Positions 1 to 10,191 of a DNA stretch of 64,000 bases are shown here, piece after piece (within the stretch, counting starts at the first letter, position 1; every line of letters begins with the position of its first letter). Position numbers and translations under genes: made by a program. The DNA is from Agrococcus sp. SL85. GTDB lineage: Bacteria; Actinomycetota; Actinomycetes; Actinomycetales; Microbacteriaceae. The DNA lies in contig NZ_CP113066.1 of the NCBI RefSeq assembly GCF_026625845.1, positions 496,001-560,000 on the forward strand, given 5' to 3'. The notes under the pieces are model-generated. The model saw nothing but the letters and a program-made list of their open reading frames with translations. It had not been told where the DNA came from and did no database searches.

Positions 1-1402
1 GTCCGGCACCTCCCCCGCGAGCTCGACCGCGACGCGCGGGCCGATCATGGCCGAGAGCTCCGGCGCGTCGGCGTGCGCGATCGACGCCTCGTCGCCGATC
101 CGCGCCGTGCCCTCGCCGAGGTCGAGCACGACCTGGTCCATCGCGACCCGGCCCCGGATGGGGTGCGCGGTCCCCGCGAGCGCCACCGGCCGCCCGCTCG
201 CCGAGCGCGGGATCCCGTCGGCGTAGCCGAACGCGACGAGCGCGAGGGTCGTCGGGGCGGCGGTCGTGTACGTGCCGCCGTAGGAGACGCCATGCCCGGA
301 CTCCACGCGCTTCACGCCCACGACCTCGCCGACGAGCCGCCGCGGCGCGCCGTCGAGGCCCAGCTCGAGCACGCGTCGCGGGGCGACCGCCGCGGGCCGG
401 GCGAGGACGCCCGCGCCGCGCGCGGCGGCCCCCATGCGCGTGACGACCTCGTAGCCAATCGTGCCCGCCGCGGCCGCCCACGCGTCGACGCTCGGCTCGC
501 CACGCGCCGGGTCGCCCCACAGCACGGCTTCGCCCGCGAGCGGCGCGAGCGAGCGGTCGAGGGGCAGCGCGCGGAGGCGCCCGGGGCCGACCTCGACGAC
601 GTGCGCGCGGCGCCGCCCGTCCACGACGAGCGGCGCGCCCGCCGCGGGCAGCAGCCCGTCGTCGAGGCCCGCCTCGGCGACGCCGTCGGCGAGGTCGACG
701 ACGACGCGCATCGCGGGGCGCAGGCCCAGCGCCTCGGCGCCGCGACCCTCGCTCGGGCCCTCGGGGTCGACGCCGTACGCGGCCATGCCGATGCGCACCA
801 TGTCGAGCCGCGCCTCCGGCAGCGCGAGCGCGCCCGCGGAGTTCGCGACGTGCCGCAGCTCGACCTCGAGCGGCGACGCCTCCAGCGCACCGAGCAGGTC
901 GGCGAGCTGCGCGCGGTCGGCCTCGCGGCTCGTGCCCGCGAGGTGCGACATCGCGCCGCGGATGCGAGCTCCCGCCGCTGCGAGGCTCGGCCGCGCGGGC
1001 GAGCACGGCCGGGCGGTCGCCGCGCGCGACGCCGTTGCGGCCGAGGCCCGTGTCGAGCTTGAGGTGGATCGTCGCCCCCGCCGCCGCGGCCGCCTCGAGC
1101 TGGACGAGCGAGCTCACCGCCACCTCGATGCCGCGGTCGGCGGCGATCCGGAGGTCGGCGCCCGGCCCGTGCAGCCACGCGAGCATCGGCGCCTCGATGC
1201 CGGCGTCGCGGAGCGCGACGGCCTCGGCGAGGTCGACGACGCCGAGCATCGCGGCACCGCCCTCGAGCATCGCGCGCGCCGCGAGCACCGCGCCGTGGCC
1301 GTAGCCCTCGGCCTTCACGACGCCGCACACGGGCACGCCGAGGCGCTCGCGCAGCAGCGCGACGTTCGCGGCGATGGCCGCGGGATCGACCTCGACGCGC
1401 AT
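1..1402 (-). CDS. alr: Alanine racemase, 3' end outside window, apparent frameshift
   Basis: Makes D-alanine for peptidoglycan with a PLP cofactor. The ATG at 1402 overlaps the acpS stop (TGATG). The start gives a TIM-barrel N-terminus with the PLP lysine in VVKAEGYGHG (Lys30), then LKLDTGLGRNG. The frame breaks between about 1010 and 983 (one base too many, or two missing). After the break MSHLAGTSREAD and LRHVANSAGALALPEA continue in another frame, without a stop, to the window edge. That frame first carries a degenerate C-terminal beta domain ending GTIGYEVVTRMG. It then carries a second, canonical one with the catalytic Tyr region GVSYGGTY, FGYADGIPR and AMDQ. The doubled C-terminal domain is unusual. 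The gene is essential in many bacteria, so a sequencing error is more likely than loss. Confidence 0.85.
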   Translation of the reverse strand, partial: MRVEVDPAAIAANVALLRERLGVPVCGVVKAEGYGHGAVLAARAMLEGGAAMLGVVDLAEAVALRDAGIEAPMLAWLHGPGADLRIAADRGIEVAVSSLVQLEAAAAAGATIHLKLDTGLGRNGVARGDRPAVLARAAEPRSGGSSHPRRDVAPRGHEPRGRPRAARRPARCAGGVAARGRAAARRELRGRARAAGGAARHGAHRHGRVRRRPRGPERGSRRRGAGPAPRDARRRRPRRRRRRGGPRRRAAARGGRAARRGRAAPRARRRGRPRAPPRAAPRPLARAARGRSRAVGRPGAWRAERRRVGGRGGHDWLRGRHAHGGRRARRGRPRPARGGRPATRARAGPRRRAAAARRRGRGREARGVRAWRLLRRHVHDRRPDDPRARRVRLRRRDPALGERAAGGARGDRAPHPGPGRDGPGRARPRRGHGADRRRGVDRARRRAGALGHDRPARRGRARGGGAG

Positions 1403-1767
1403 CACGACTCCGCGATCACGGTCGCCGTGGCGATGCCGGCGTCGTGGCTCATCGACACGTGCACGCGGACGGCGCCGATCGCGGCCGCGCGCTCGGCCGC
1501 GGTGCCGCGGAGGTCGAGGATGGGCTCGCCCTCCGGCCCCGCGACGACCGCGAGGTCGACCCAGCGCATCCCCGCTGCCGCGCCGAGCGCCTTCCGCGCG
1601 GCCTCCTTCGCGGCGAATCGGGCCGCGAGCGAGCGGACGGGCCGCTCGCGGCCGTCGACGACGAGCTCGTCGGGCGCGAAGAGCCGCGCCTTCAGGCGCG
1701 GCGTGCGCGAGACGGCGCGCTCGAAGCGCGCGAGATCGACCACGTCGACCCCGAGCCCCACGATCAT
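1402..1767 (-). CDS. acpS: Holo-[acyl-carrier-protein] synthase
   Basis: Transfers 4'-phosphopantetheine from CoA to the serine of acyl carrier protein, activating fatty acid synthesis. The 121-residue product has the family's usual length. It shows the N-terminal GVDVVDLARFE motif with the Mg-binding Asp, and the SLAARFAAKEAARKALG signature with the second metal ligand Glu. It lies between glmS and alr, an arrangement common in actinobacteria, and overlaps alr by one base, which suggests coupled translation. Confidence 0.95.
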   Translation of the reverse strand: MIVGLGVDVVDLARFERAVSRTPRLKARLFAPDELVVDGRERPVRSLAARFAAKEAARKALGAAAGMRWVDLAVVAGPEGEPILDLRGTAAERAAAIGAVRVHVSMSHDAGIATATVIAES

Positions 1768-1800
1768 CGCCGGCCCCCGCTCACGCGCCGACCACCGGGA

Positions 1801-3648
1801 TCACTCGACCGTGACCGACTTGGCGAGGTTGCGCGGCTGGTCCACGTCGAGGCCCTTGGCGGTCGCGAGCTCGAGCGCGAAGATGTGCAGCGGCACGACC
1901 TGCAGCACCGGCTCCAGCATGGGCAGCGTGAGCGGCACGCGCAGCACGATGTCGGCGTACGGCAGGACGGCGGCGTCGCCGGCCTCCGCCACCGCGATGA
2001 CGCGGGCGCCGCGCGCACGGATCTCCTGGATGTTCGAGACGATCTTCGCGTGCAGCAGCGGCTCGTTGCGCGGGCTCGGCACCACGACGAACACCACCTG
2101 ACCGGGCTCGATGAGCGCGATCGGGCCGTGCTTCAGCTCTCCGCCCGCGAAGCCCTCCGCGTGGATGTAGCTGATCTCCTTGAGCTTCAGCGCGCCCTCC
2201 ATCGCCACCGGGTAGCCCACGTGGCGGCCGAGGAACAGCACCGAGCGCGTGTCGCTCATCCAGTGCGCGAGCTCATGGATCTCGCCCTGCTCCGCGAGCA
2301 CCTGGCGCAGCTCGTCGGGCAGCTCGCGCAGCTCCTTGACGACGTGCGCGATCGCCGCGTCGTCGAGCGTGCCGCGCACCTTGGCGAGGTAGAGGCCGAA
2401 GAGCAGCTGGCCGATGACCTGCGCGAGGAAGGCCTTCGTCGAGGCGACCGCGACCTCCGGACCCGCGTGCGTGTAGAGCACGGCGTCCGACTCTCGCGGG
2501 ATCGTCGAGCCCTGCGTGTTGCAGATCGAGAGCGTGCGGGCGCCCTGCGCCTTCGCGTGCTGCACCGCCATCTTCGTGTCCATGGTCTCGCCCGACTGCG
2601 AGATGGAGATGACGAGCGTGCGCGGCGTGAGCACCGGGTCGCGGTACCGGAACTCGTGCGCGAGGTCGACCTCGACGGGGATGCGGCCCCAGGTCTCGAT
2701 CGCGTACTTGCCGACCATGCCGGAGTATGCGGCCGTGCCGCACGCGACGATCACGATGCGGTCGAGGTCGCGGAGCACGTCGTCGTCGAGCTCGCCGAGC
2801 TCGCCCAGCTCGACCGTCTCGTCGACGAGGCGGCCGCGCAGCGTGTTCTCGACGGCCTCGGGGCCCTCGGAGACCTCCTTCGCCATGAACGACGACCAGC
2901 CGCCCTTCTCGGCGGCGGTCGCGTCCCAGTCGACCTCGAAGCGCTTCGGCTCGACGACGGCGCCCGAGAAGTCGACGACCGAGACGCCCTCGTCGGTGAT
3001 CGTCGCGATCTGGTCGTTGTCGAGCGCCGCTGCGCTCGCCGTGTACTTCACGAACGCGGAGACGTCGGAGCCCAGGAACTGCTCGCCGTCGCCGAAGCCG
3101 ACGAGCAGCGGCGAGTTGTGCGCGGCGCCGACCACGACGCCCGGCTGCTCCTCGTGCACCGCGAGCAGCGTGAACTGGCCCTCGAGCCGGCCGACGACGC
3201 GCAGCATCGCGGCCGTGAGGTCGCCGGTCTCGCGGAAGGCGCGGCCGAGCAGCTTCGCGGCGGCCTCGGTGTCGGTCTCGCTCGCGAAGGCCTCGCCCTG
3301 CGCCTCGAGCTCGGCGCGGAGCTCGGCGAAGTTCTCGATGATGCCGTTGTGGATGAGGGCGAGCCTGCCCTCGTCGCCCAGGTGCGGGTGCGCGTTGCCG
3401 TCGGTGGGCGCGCCGTGCGTCGCCCAGCGCGTGTGGCCGATGCCCGTGCCCGACGTCGAGATCGGGGTGCTCTCGAGGCTCTCGCGCAGCACCGCGAGCT
3501 TGCCGCCGCGCTTGCGCAGGTCGACGCCCTCGGCGCCGAGCACCGCGACGCCCGCGCTGTCGTAGCCGCGGTACTCCAGCCGGCTCAGGCCCTCGAGGAG
3601 CACCTCGACGCTGTTCCGCTCACCGGCATAGCCCACGATTCCGCACAT
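1801..3648 (-). CDS. glmS: Glutamine--fructose-6-phosphate aminotransferase (isomerizing)
   Basis: First step of hexosamine synthesis: fructose-6-phosphate plus glutamine gives glucosamine-6-phosphate, feeding UDP-GlcNAc for the wall. The 615-residue product begins MCGIVGYAG, placing the nucleophilic Cys directly after the initiator Met. The start is therefore 3648 although the frame stays open upstream. The N-terminal glutaminase half has [12 protein letters not shown] and [11 protein letters not shown]. The C-terminal half has two SIS domains ([11 protein letters not shown] and [13 protein letters not shown]). The end [15 protein letters not shown] is the family's typical C-terminus. glmM, the next pathway step, lies about 4 kb away on the same strand. 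I see no glmS ribozyme in the short upstream gap to coaA. Confidence 0.97.
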   Translation of the reverse strand: MCGIVGYAGERNSVEVLLEGLSRLEYRGYDSAGVAVLGAEGVDLRKRGGKLAVLRESLESTPISTSGTGIGHTRWATHGAPTDGNAHPHLGDEGRLALIHNGIIENFAELRAELEAQGEAFASETDTEAAAKLLGRAFRETGDLTAAMLRVVGRLEGQFTLLAVHEEQPGVVVGAAHNSPLLVGFGDGEQFLGSDVSAFVKYTASAAALDNDQIATITDEGVSVVDFSGAVVEPKRFEVDWDATAAEKGGWSSFMAKEVSEGPEAVENTLRGRLVDETVELGELGELDDDVLRDLDRIVIVACGTAAYSGMVGKYAIETWGRIPVEVDLAHEFRYRDPVLTPRTLVISISQSGETMDTKMAVQHAKAQGARTLSICNTQGSTIPRESDAVLYTHAGPEVAVASTKAFLAQVIGQLLFGLYLAKVRGTLDDAAIAHVVKELRELPDELRQVLAEQGEIHELAHWMSDTRSVLFLGRHVGYPVAMEGALKLKEISYIHAEGFAGGELKHGPIALIEPGQVVFVVVPSPRNEPLLHAKIVSNIQEIRARGARVIAVAEAGDAAVLPYADIVLRVPLTLPMLEPVLQVVPLHIFALELATAKGLDVDQPRNLAKSVTVE

Positions 3649-3709
3649 GGGCCCGATCCTACCGTCGCGCGGACTCGGGGTCCGCCTCGCGCCGCTAGGC
3701 TCGCGAGCG

Positions 3710-4642
3710 ATGTCCCACCCCATCCACTCGCCCTTCGTGGAGATCGAGCGTGCCGACTGGGCGCGCCTGGCCCCGCGGACCCCGAACCCCCTCACGGAGG
3801 AGGAGGTGCGGCGGCTGCGCGGCACGGGCGACCGGCTCGAGCTGCGCGAGGTCGCCGAGGTGTACCTGCCGCTGTCGCGGCTCGTGAGCCTGTACCAGGA
3901 ATCCGCCCAGCGCCTGCATCGCGACACCACGTCGTTCCTCGGCGCGAGCGCGCAGCCGACGCCCTTCGTCATCGCGGTCGCGGGCTCGGTCGCGGTGGGC
4001 AAGTCGACCACGGCGCGCCTGCTCAAGGAGCTGCTGCGCCGCTGGGAGGGCTCGCCCCAGGTCGACCTCATCACCACCGACGGCTTCCTCCACCCCAACC
4101 GCGTGCTCGAGCAGCGCGGCCTCATGGGCCGCAAGGGCTTCCCCGAGTCGTACGACCGGCGGGCGCTGCTCGGCTTCGTCGCGAAGGTGAAGTCGGGCGA
4201 GGCGGAGGTGCGCGCCCCCGTGTACTCGCACCTCACCTACGACATCGTGCCGGGCGAGGAGGTCGTGGTCCGCCGCCCCGACATCCTCATCATCGAGGGC
4301 CTCAACGTGCTGCAGCCGCCGCCGTCCCGCGCGCACCTCGCGGTCTCGGACCTCTTCGACTTCTCGATCTACGTCGACGCCCGCACGAGCGCGATCCGCG
4401 AGTGGTACGTCGACCGCTTCTTCGCGCTGAAGGCGGGCGCGTTCCAGGATCCGCAGTCGTACTTCCACCGCTTCGCCGACCTCACGCCCTCGCAGGCGCG
4501 CGCCTACGCGACCGAGGTGTGGGACACCATCAACGGCCCCAACCTCACGCAGCACATCCTGCCGACGCGCTCGCGCGCCGACCTCGTGCTGCGGAAGGCC
4601 GAGGACCACACGATCCGCTCGGTGCTGCTCCGGAAGGTCTAG
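3710..4642 (+). CDS. coaA: Type I pantothenate kinase
   Basis: Phosphorylates pantothenate with ATP, the controlled first step of coenzyme A synthesis. The 310-residue product has a P-loop GSVAVGKST at residues 92-100, then [11 protein letters not shown] and [12 protein letters not shown], typical of the bacterial CoaA family. I start it at ATG 3710 because family members begin shortly before [11 protein letters not shown]; the longer frame from 3647 would overlap the glmS start. It diverges from glmS. Its stop codon shares a CTAG with the stop of the convergent EamA gene. Confidence 0.95.
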   Translation: MSHPIHSPFVEIERADWARLAPRTPNPLTEEEVRRLRGTGDRLELREVAEVYLPLSRLVSLYQESAQRLHRDTTSFLGASAQPTPFVIAVAGSVAVGKSTTARLLKELLRRWEGSPQVDLITTDGFLHPNRVLEQRGLMGRKGFPESYDRRALLGFVAKVKSGEAEVRAPVYSHLTYDIVPGEEVVVRRPDILIIEGLNVLQPPPSRAHLAVSDLFDFSIYVDARTSAIREWYVDRFFALKAGAFQDPQSYFHRFADLTPSQARAYATEVWDTINGPNLTQHILPTRSRADLVLRKAEDHTIRSVLLRKV

Positions 4643-5626
4643 CGGCCGCCCTCGAGCTCGGGCGCCTCCGGCGCCTGCTCGAGCGGATGGATGGGCGAGG
4701 GCGTGGGCGTGTGCCGCGGCTGCCGCGCCTGGCCGAGCTTCACGAGCACGACGCCGCCGACGATCGCGACGGCGCCCGCCGCCTGCACGCCCGTCGGCAG
4801 CAGCGCGAGCAGCAGGGCTGTCCAGAGGATGCCGAACATGGGCTCGGCATAGCCGACGAAGCTCGCGAGCGTCGCGCCGAGGCGCCGCGCGCCGAGGATG
4901 CCGAGCACGTACGCGGCGGCCGTGGCCACGAGCACGAGCAGGCCGATGGCCGCCCACACGGGCACGGACGCGCCCGCGAGCTCGACGGGACCGCTGCTCG
5001 CCGCGAACGGCAGGGCCCCCGTGGCCGAGGCGATGCCGAGCGCGACCGCGCCCACCCCGAGCCCGAGGCCCGCGAGGGCGACGGGCGGCGCGCTCGGTCG
5101 CCGTCGAGGAGGCCGCCGTCCAGTAGGCGGCGTTGCCGACGGCCGCGCCGAGCGCGAGCAGCACCCCGAGCGGGTGCAGCGCGTCGCCGCCGCCGATGCC
5201 GGAGACGAGCGCCAGGCCGACGACGGCGACGCCCGCGCCGAGGAGCGTCAGCCGCGCGGGCGCCCGCCGCGTGGTCGCCCACGTCAGGCCGACGAGGAGC
5301 ACGGGGCCCAGGAACTCGATGAGCAGCGCGAGGGCCGGCGAGATGAAGGCGACGGCGCTGAAGAAGGCGAGCTGGCACAGCGCCACCGCCATGAGGCCGA
5401 GCACGAGCACCTCCCGCCACGAGCGCAGCACCGCGCCCCAGCGCCCCCGGAGCAGCCAGAGGGTCGGGCCGGCGAGCGCGAGCGCGCCGCCCGCGATGCG
5501 CACGAGCGTCACCGCGCCGGCGCTCCACCCCGCCTCGAGCAGGGAGGCGGCGATGATGCCGGAGACGCCGAACGAGGCGGCGCTCGCGAGGGCGAGCGCG
5601 AGGCCGGCGGATCGGCGGTGCTGCAT
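4639..5626 (-). CDS. EamA-family (DMT superfamily) metabolite exporter, apparent frameshift
   Basis: A drug/metabolite-transporter type protein with two EamA repeats and about ten membrane helices, like RhtA-type amino acid or metabolite exporters. The substrate is unknown. From ATG 5626 the frame reads [19 protein letters not shown] and stays hydrophobic to [14 protein letters not shown]. It then needs one base fewer near 5090-5100 to continue as [19 protein letters not shown] and finish with [20 protein letters not shown] and a short polar tail. With the indel removed the length (about 328 residues) is normal, so this may be a sequencing error. It faces the CGNR regulator gene head to head. 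Confidence 0.8.
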
Positions 5627-5728
5627 GGGCGGGCCCGGTTCGGTGCAGGGAGTACGATCATGCTCTCGGCGAGCACGTGTCACGGCCGTCGAGCCAGACA
5701 GTCGTGATCCTAGTCCGGAGGACCGCCG

Positions 5729-6268
5729 GTGACGCTCCCCTACCCGCACGAGGTCGTCCGCACGCTCGAGTTCATCGCGGCCCTCTGCAACGGCCGCCGG
5801 GCCGGGGAGCTCGAGAGCGCCGCGAGCCTGCGACGGCTGTGCGCCGAGTGGGGCTTCCCCGGCGCGAGCGGCGCCTCGCGCGCCGACGCGGCGGCGACGT
5901 GGGGCCGCATCCCCCTCATCGAGGCGATGTGGGACGCCGAGCGCGACACCGCGGCCGCGATGGCCAACCGCGTCTTCCGCGAGTCCGACGCGCGCCCCCA
6001 CCTCGTGCGCCACGACGGGCTGGACTGGCACCTCCACGGGCTCTTCGCGGGCGCGCCGCTCGCCGACGCCATCGCCGTCGACACCGCGATGGCCTTCGTC
6101 GACCTCGTGCGCGCCGACGACACGGCCCGCTGCAAGCGCTGCGGGGACGACCGCTGCGAGCGCATGTTCTTCGACCGCTCGCGCAACCGCTCGCGGCGCT
6201 TCTGCTCGACGACCTGCCAGTCGCGCACGAACGTCGCGGCCTTCCGCTCCCGCACAACCGCCGCCTGA
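5729..6268 (+). CDS. CGNR zinc-finger / ABATE-domain transcriptional regulator
   Basis: A 179-residue probable regulator. Residues 1-120 match the general shape of the ABATE stress-regulator domain, with VVRTLEFIAALCN and HDGLDWHLHG. The C-terminus has the CGNR zinc-finger pattern: CKRCGDDRCERMFFDRSRNR followed by RRFCSTTCQSRTNVAAFR, with four Zn-ligand cysteines. It starts at GTG 5729 behind a TCCGGAGGACC ribosome binding site. It is divergent from the EamA exporter with about 100 bp between them, a layout typical of a local regulator and its target. That role is inferred from position only. Confidence 0.85.
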   Translation: MTLPYPHEVVRTLEFIAALCNGRRAGELESAASLRRLCAEWGFPGASGASRADAAATWGRIPLIEAMWDAERDTAAAMANRVFRESDARPHLVRHDGLDWHLHGLFAGAPLADAIAVDTAMAFVDLVRADDTARCKRCGDDRCERMFFDRSRNRSRRFCSTTCQSRTNVAAFRSRTTAA

Positions 6269-6332
6269 GCGGCCGCGGCGAGGGCGCCGGCCCGTTCGCC
6301 ATCCTCAGCGATCCGTGGCACCCTTGACGCTC

Positions 6333-7700
6333 ATGTCCGAGACGACGACGGCCGACGCGCCCGGCAGCACCAAGCTCAAGCGCGGCATCACCACGATCCT
6401 CCTGTTCTTCTTCATCGTCGGCGACACCCTGGGCGCCGGCATCTACACGCTCGTGGGCACCATGGCCGGCGACGTCGGAGGCGCCCTGTGGGTGCCCCTC
6501 GGCCTCGCCCTCGTGCTCGCCCTGCTCACGGCGGGCACCTACGCGGAGCTCATCACGAAGTACCCGCACGCGGGCGGCGCCGCCCGCTTCGCGGAGCGCG
6601 CCTTCGACAAGCCCTTCGTGACCTTCCTCATCGGCTTCCTCATGCTCTCCTCGGGCATCACGACCTCCGCCGCGCTCGCGAACGCCTTCGCGGGCGACTA
6701 CCTGCAGGAGCTCGTGCCCGGGATCTCCCCCATCCCGGTGACGCTCGTCTTCATCGCGCTCCTCATCGCGGTGAACCTGCGCGGCGTGCGGGAGTCGCTC
6801 ATCGCCAACGTCGGCGCGACGCTCATCGAGATGACGGGCCTCATCATCATCATCGCCGTCGCGGCGATCGTCATCGGCGGCGGCGGGGGCGACCTCTCGC
6901 GCCTCACGACCTTCTCGCCCGACGTGCCGCCGCTCACGGGCGCCTTCGCGGCCACCATCACGGCCTTCTTCTCGTTCCTCGGCTTCGAGGCCGCGGCGAA
7001 CATGGCCGAGGAGGTCAAGGACCCGAGCCGCTCGTACCCGCGCGCGCTCTTCGGCGCCATCCTCACGGCCGCGGTCGTCTACATGCTCATCGCGCTCGGC
7101 GCCGCCGCGGTCGTGCCGACCGAGCAGCTCGCCACCTCGGAGGGCCCGCTGCTCGAGGTCATCCAGGCCTCGGGCCTCGCCTTCCCGGGCTGGCTCTTCG
7201 CGATCATCGCGCTCGTCGCGATCGGCAACGGCGCGCTGCTGTTCATGGTGATGGCCTCGCGCGCCACCTACGGGCTCGCCGAGGCGAAGCTGCTGCCGCG
7301 CGCCTTCGGCGCCGTGCTCTCGGTGCGCCGCACGCCGTGGGTCGCGATCCTCGTCGTCGGCGCCGTGACGATGGTCATGTCGTTCATCGGCGACGTCGGC
7401 ACCCTCGCCGACACGACCGTGCTGCTGCTCGTGCTCGTGTTCATCTCGGCGAACGTCTCGGTGCTCGTGCTGAAGAAGGACCACGTGGCGCACAAGCACT
7501 TCTCGGTGCCGCGCATCGTGCCCGTGCTCGCGCTCGTCGCGAGCATCGGCCTCCTCACGCAGCAGACCGCGCAGACCTGGCTCATCAGCGCCGGCTACGT
7601 CGTGGTCGGCTCGATCCTCTTCCTCATCGCCCGGCTCGCGCGCCGTCGCGCGATCCAGCGGGGCACGAACGAGCCCACGCGCGCGATCCCGCTCGAGTAG
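6333..7700 (+). CDS. APC-family amino acid permease
   Basis: A 455-residue integral membrane protein of the amino acid-polyamine-organocation superfamily, with about 12 hydrophobic segments. The first helix carries FFFIVGDTLGAGIYTLVG, matching the substrate-binding unwound helix 1 (consensus GxGI), and FSFLGFEAAANMAEEVKDP is the helix 6/7 signature. The substrate is not identifiable; cationic or branched amino acids are possible. I chose ATG 6333; GTG 6315 in the same frame is an alternative, and neither has a strong ribosome binding site. It stands alone and is followed by a strong hairpin. Confidence 0.9.
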   Translation: MSETTTADAPGSTKLKRGITTILLFFFIVGDTLGAGIYTLVGTMAGDVGGALWVPLGLALVLALLTAGTYAELITKYPHAGGAARFAERAFDKPFVTFLIGFLMLSSGITTSAALANAFAGDYLQELVPGISPIPVTLVFIALLIAVNLRGVRESLIANVGATLIEMTGLIIIIAVAAIVIGGGGGDLSRLTTFSPDVPPLTGAFAATITAFFSFLGFEAAANMAEEVKDPSRSYPRALFGAILTAAVVYMLIALGAAAVVPTEQLATSEGPLLEVIQASGLAFPGWLFAIIALVAIGNGALLFMVMASRATYGLAEAKLLPRAFGAVLSVRRTPWVAILVVGAVTMVMSFIGDVGTLADTTVLLLVLVFISANVSVLVLKKDHVAHKHFSVPRIVPVLALVASIGLLTQQTAQTWLISAGYVVVGSILFLIARLARRRAIQRGTNEPTRAIPLE

Positions 7701-7718
7701 CGGCAGCCGCCGCAGACG

Positions 7719-7755
7719 CCGGAGGCCCGGCCCCCTCGAGGGGCCGGGCCTCCGG
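7719..7755. terminator. Bidirectional hairpin between the APC permease and glmM
   Basis: A perfect 16-bp inverted repeat (arms 7719-7734 and 7740-7755, built on CCGGAGGCCCGGCCCC) with a 5-nt loop CTCGA. It sits between the converging permease and glmM genes, so it can end transcription from both sides. No T-tract is present, as is usual for GC-rich actinobacterial terminators. Confidence 0.85.
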
Positions 7756-7770
7756 CATGCAGCGCGGCGG

Positions 7771-9123
7771 TCAGGCCGAGACCGCGAGCTCCTGCCGCAC
7801 GAGCGCGGCGAGCTCGTCGGCGATCGCCTGGGCCACGTGGCGCTCGTGCGCCTCGACCATGACGCGCACCATCTTCTCGGTGCCCGAGGGGCGCAGCAGC
7901 ACGCGCCCGTCGGAGCCGAGCTCGGCCTCCGCGCGCGCGACCGCGTCGGCGATCGGGCGGTTGCCGCGCAGCCCCAGGCGGTCGACGCCCGAGACGTTGA
8001 CGAGCACCTGCGGGTAGACCTCCATGACCGAGGCGAGCTCGGCGAGCGAGCTGCCCGAGCGCACCATCTCGGCCGCGATCTGGAGGCCCGTGAGCACCCC
8101 GTCGCCCGTCGTCGCGTGCCTGCTGAAGATCACGTGGCCCGACTGCTCACCGCCGAGCGCGAGCCCGTACTCGCCGAGCGCCTCGAGCACGTAGCGGTCG
8201 CCGACGGCCGTCTGCACGAGCTGGATGCCGTGCGCGTCCATCGCGACCTTGAGGCCGAGGTTCGACATGACGGTCGCGACGAGCGTGTCGTCGGTGAGGA
8301 GGCCCCGGCGCTTCGCGGAGAGCGCGAGGATCGCCATGATCTGGTCGCCGTCGACGACCCGGCCGTCGGCGTCGATCGCGAGGCAGCGGTCGGCGTCGCC
8401 GTCGTGGGCGATGCCGAGGTCGGCGCCGCTCGCGACGACGAGCTCGCGGATCTGCTCGAGGTGGGTCGAGCCGACCTCGCGGTTGATGTTCATGCCGTCG
8501 GGGTCGTTGCCCATGACGGTGACGCGCGCACCGGCGTCGGCGAAGGCCTGCGGCGAGACGCCGGCGGCCGCGCCGTTCGCGCAGTCGAGCACGACGTGCA
8601 GTCCCGCCAGGCTCACGTCGAGCGTGCCGAGCAGGTGGATGAGGTAGCGGTCCTCGGCGTCGGCGAAGCGGTGGATGGTGCCGACCTCGGCGCCGATGGG
8701 CCGCAGCGGCGCGCCCGCGAGGGCCGCCTCGATCTCGTCCTCGACGGCGTCGGGCAGCTTGCGGCCGCCGCGCGCGAAGAACTTGATGCCGTTGTCGGGG
8801 GCGGGGTTGTGGGAGGCCGAGACCATCACGCCGAAGTCGGCGTCGATGTCGGCGACGAGGTACGCGGCCGCGGGCGTCGGGATGACGCCCGCGTCGAGCA
8901 CGTCGACGCCGCTCGAGGCGAGCCCGGCGGAGACCGCCGCCACGATGAACTCGCCCGAGATGCGGGGATCCCGCGCCACGACCGCGACAGGGCGCCGCGA
9001 CTCGCGCCGGGCTGGACGCCCGAGCACGAGTGCGGCGCCCTGTGCGAGCGCCAGCGCCGACTCCGCGGTGATGTCGAGGCCTGCGAGGCCCCTGACGCCA
9101 TCCGTGCCGAAGAGGCGCGACAC
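7771..9123 (-). CDS. glmM: Phosphoglucosamine mutase
   Basis: Converts glucosamine-6-phosphate to glucosamine-1-phosphate on the way to UDP-GlcNAc. The 450-residue product begins [15 protein letters not shown] at a GTG and has the phosphoserine loop [18 protein letters not shown], the metal-binding loop [13 protein letters not shown], the sugar-binding [10 protein letters not shown] and the C-terminal phosphate loop [17 protein letters not shown]. It follows rpsI with a 2-bp gap, so it is probably expressed with rplM-rpsI, linking wall precursor supply to growth. Confidence 0.97.
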   Translation of the reverse strand: MSRLFGTDGVRGLAGLDITAESALALAQGAALVLGRPARRESRRPVAVVARDPRISGEFIVAAVSAGLASSGVDVLDAGVIPTPAAAYLVADIDADFGVMVSASHNPAPDNGIKFFARGGRKLPDAVEDEIEAALAGAPLRPIGAEVGTIHRFADAEDRYLIHLLGTLDVSLAGLHVVLDCANGAAAGVSPQAFADAGARVTVMGNDPDGMNINREVGSTHLEQIRELVVASGADLGIAHDGDADRCLAIDADGRVVDGDQIMAILALSAKRRGLLTDDTLVATVMSNLGLKVAMDAHGIQLVQTAVGDRYVLEALGEYGLALGGEQSGHVIFSRHATTGDGVLTGLQIAAEMVRSGSSLAELASVMEVYPQVLVNVSGVDRLGLRGNRPIADAVARAEAELGSDGRVLLRPSGTEKMVRVMVEAHERHVAQAIADELAALVRQELAVSA

Positions 9124-9125
9124 GA

Positions 9126-9605
9126 TCAGCGCTTCGAGTACTGCGGCGCCTTGCGAGCCTTCTTGAGACCGGCCTTCTTGCGCTCGATGACGCGGGCGTC
9201 GCGCGAGAGGAAGCCCGCCTTCTTGAGCTCGGGGCGGTTGTTCTCCGCGTCGATCTCGTTGAGGGCGCGGGCGATGCCGAGGCGCAGCGCGCCGGCCTGG
9301 CCCGAGGGGCCGCCGCCGGAGATGCGCGCGATCACGTCGTACGAGCCGTTCAGCTCGAGGAGCGTGAAGGGGTCGTTGATGAGCTGCTGGTGCAGCTTGT
9401 TCGGGAAGTAGTCCTCGAGCGTGCGGCCGTTCACGGTGAACGAGCCGGTGCCGGGGATGAGGCGCACGCGGGCGATGGCCTGCTTGCGGCGGCCCACGGC
9501 AGCGCCGGGGATGTTGACGACGCGCGGGGCCTTGGGAGCCTCGGCGGCGGGCGTCTCGGTCGAGAAGCTCTCGGGAGCCTCGATGGAGTCTGCGATCTTC
9601 GCCAT
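9126..9605 (-). CDS. rpsI: 30S ribosomal protein S9
   Basis: Small-subunit protein whose C-terminal tail reaches the P-site tRNA. The conserved body runs from [17 protein letters not shown] through [14 protein letters not shown] to [20 protein letters not shown] and the tail KAPQYSKR. The 159-residue length includes an actinobacterial N-terminal extension of about 35 residues rich in Ala, Glu and Pro. It lies 20 bp after rplM and directly before glmM. Confidence 0.97.
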   Translation of the reverse strand: MAKIADSIEAPESFSTETPAAEAPKAPRVVNIPGAAVGRRKQAIARVRLIPGTGSFTVNGRTLEDYFPNKLHQQLINDPFTLLELNGSYDVIARISGGGPSGQAGALRLGIARALNEIDAENNRPELKKAGFLSRDARVIERKKAGLKKARKAPQYSKR

Positions 9606-9625
9606 GTCTGTGGTCTCCTCGCGCC

Positions 9626-10072
9626 CTACTGGGCGACCTGGTCGAACGTGTAGGGGGTCGGCTGCTGCGCGGCGTGGGGGTGCTCGGCGCCTGCGTACAC
9701 CTTGAGCTTCTTGATCTGCGCGCGGCCGAGCGAGTTCTTCGGCAGCATGCCGCGGATCGCCTTCTCGACGGTGCGGACCGGCCAGCGGTCGAGCATCTCG
9801 GCGTAGCCGGTGGCCTTGAGGCCGCCCGGGTAGCCCGAGTGGCGGTAGGCGACCTTCTTGGCGAGCTTCTGGCCCGTGAGCGCGACCTTGTCGGCGTTCA
9901 CGATGATGACGAAGTCGCCCATGTCCATGTGGGGGGCGAACGTCGGCTTGTGCTTGCCGCGGAGGATCGCGGCGGCGTGGCTGGCCAGGCGGCCGAGGAC
10001 CACGTCGGTGGCGTCGATGACGACCCAGTCGTGCTGGACGTCGCTCGCCTTGGGCGAGTAGGTGCGAGTCAT
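9626..10072 (-). CDS. rplM: 50S ribosomal protein L13
   Basis: Early-assembly large-subunit protein. The 148-residue product has the usual length and motifs: [35 protein letters not shown] and [13 protein letters not shown]. The start [11 protein letters not shown] at 10072 is the standard actinobacterial L13 N-terminus, although the frame is open further upstream. It is the first gene of the rplM-rpsI-glmM unit, about 120 bp downstream of a clear promoter. Confidence 0.97.
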   Translation of the reverse strand: MTRTYSPKASDVQHDWVVIDATDVVLGRLASHAAAILRGKHKPTFAPHMDMGDFVIIVNADKVALTGQKLAKKVAYRHSGYPGGLKATGYAEMLDRWPVRTVEKAIRGMLPKNSLGRAQIKKLKVYAGAEHPHAAQQPTPYTFDQVAQ

Positions 10073-10191
10073 GTGTGCCTCACTGTCGAATGGATGTCCG
10101 TGAATCCCGCTCCGAGGTGTTCCGCGCAGGGCGGGGAACGATCCGGTGGAGGGCTCATTCGGGTGCCGCTGGCAGCGCGCACCAAGGATCG

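Noticed and set aside
3649..3709. glmS ribozyme upstream of glmS
   Set aside because: The gap to coaA is only about 60 bp and shows no ribozyme-like paired core. This control is typical of Firmicutes.
1801..4236. glmS read from an upstream start with about 195 extra residues
   Set aside because: GlmS needs Cys at position 2 after Met removal; MCGIVGYAG at 3648 is the invariant start. The extension is antisense to coaA.
1444..5322. A 1292-codon open frame on the plus strand
   Set aside because: It runs antisense through acpS and glmS and overlaps coaA in another frame. Its composition (Arg, Asp, His, Ala-rich, no family motif) is that of a GC-rich shadow frame.
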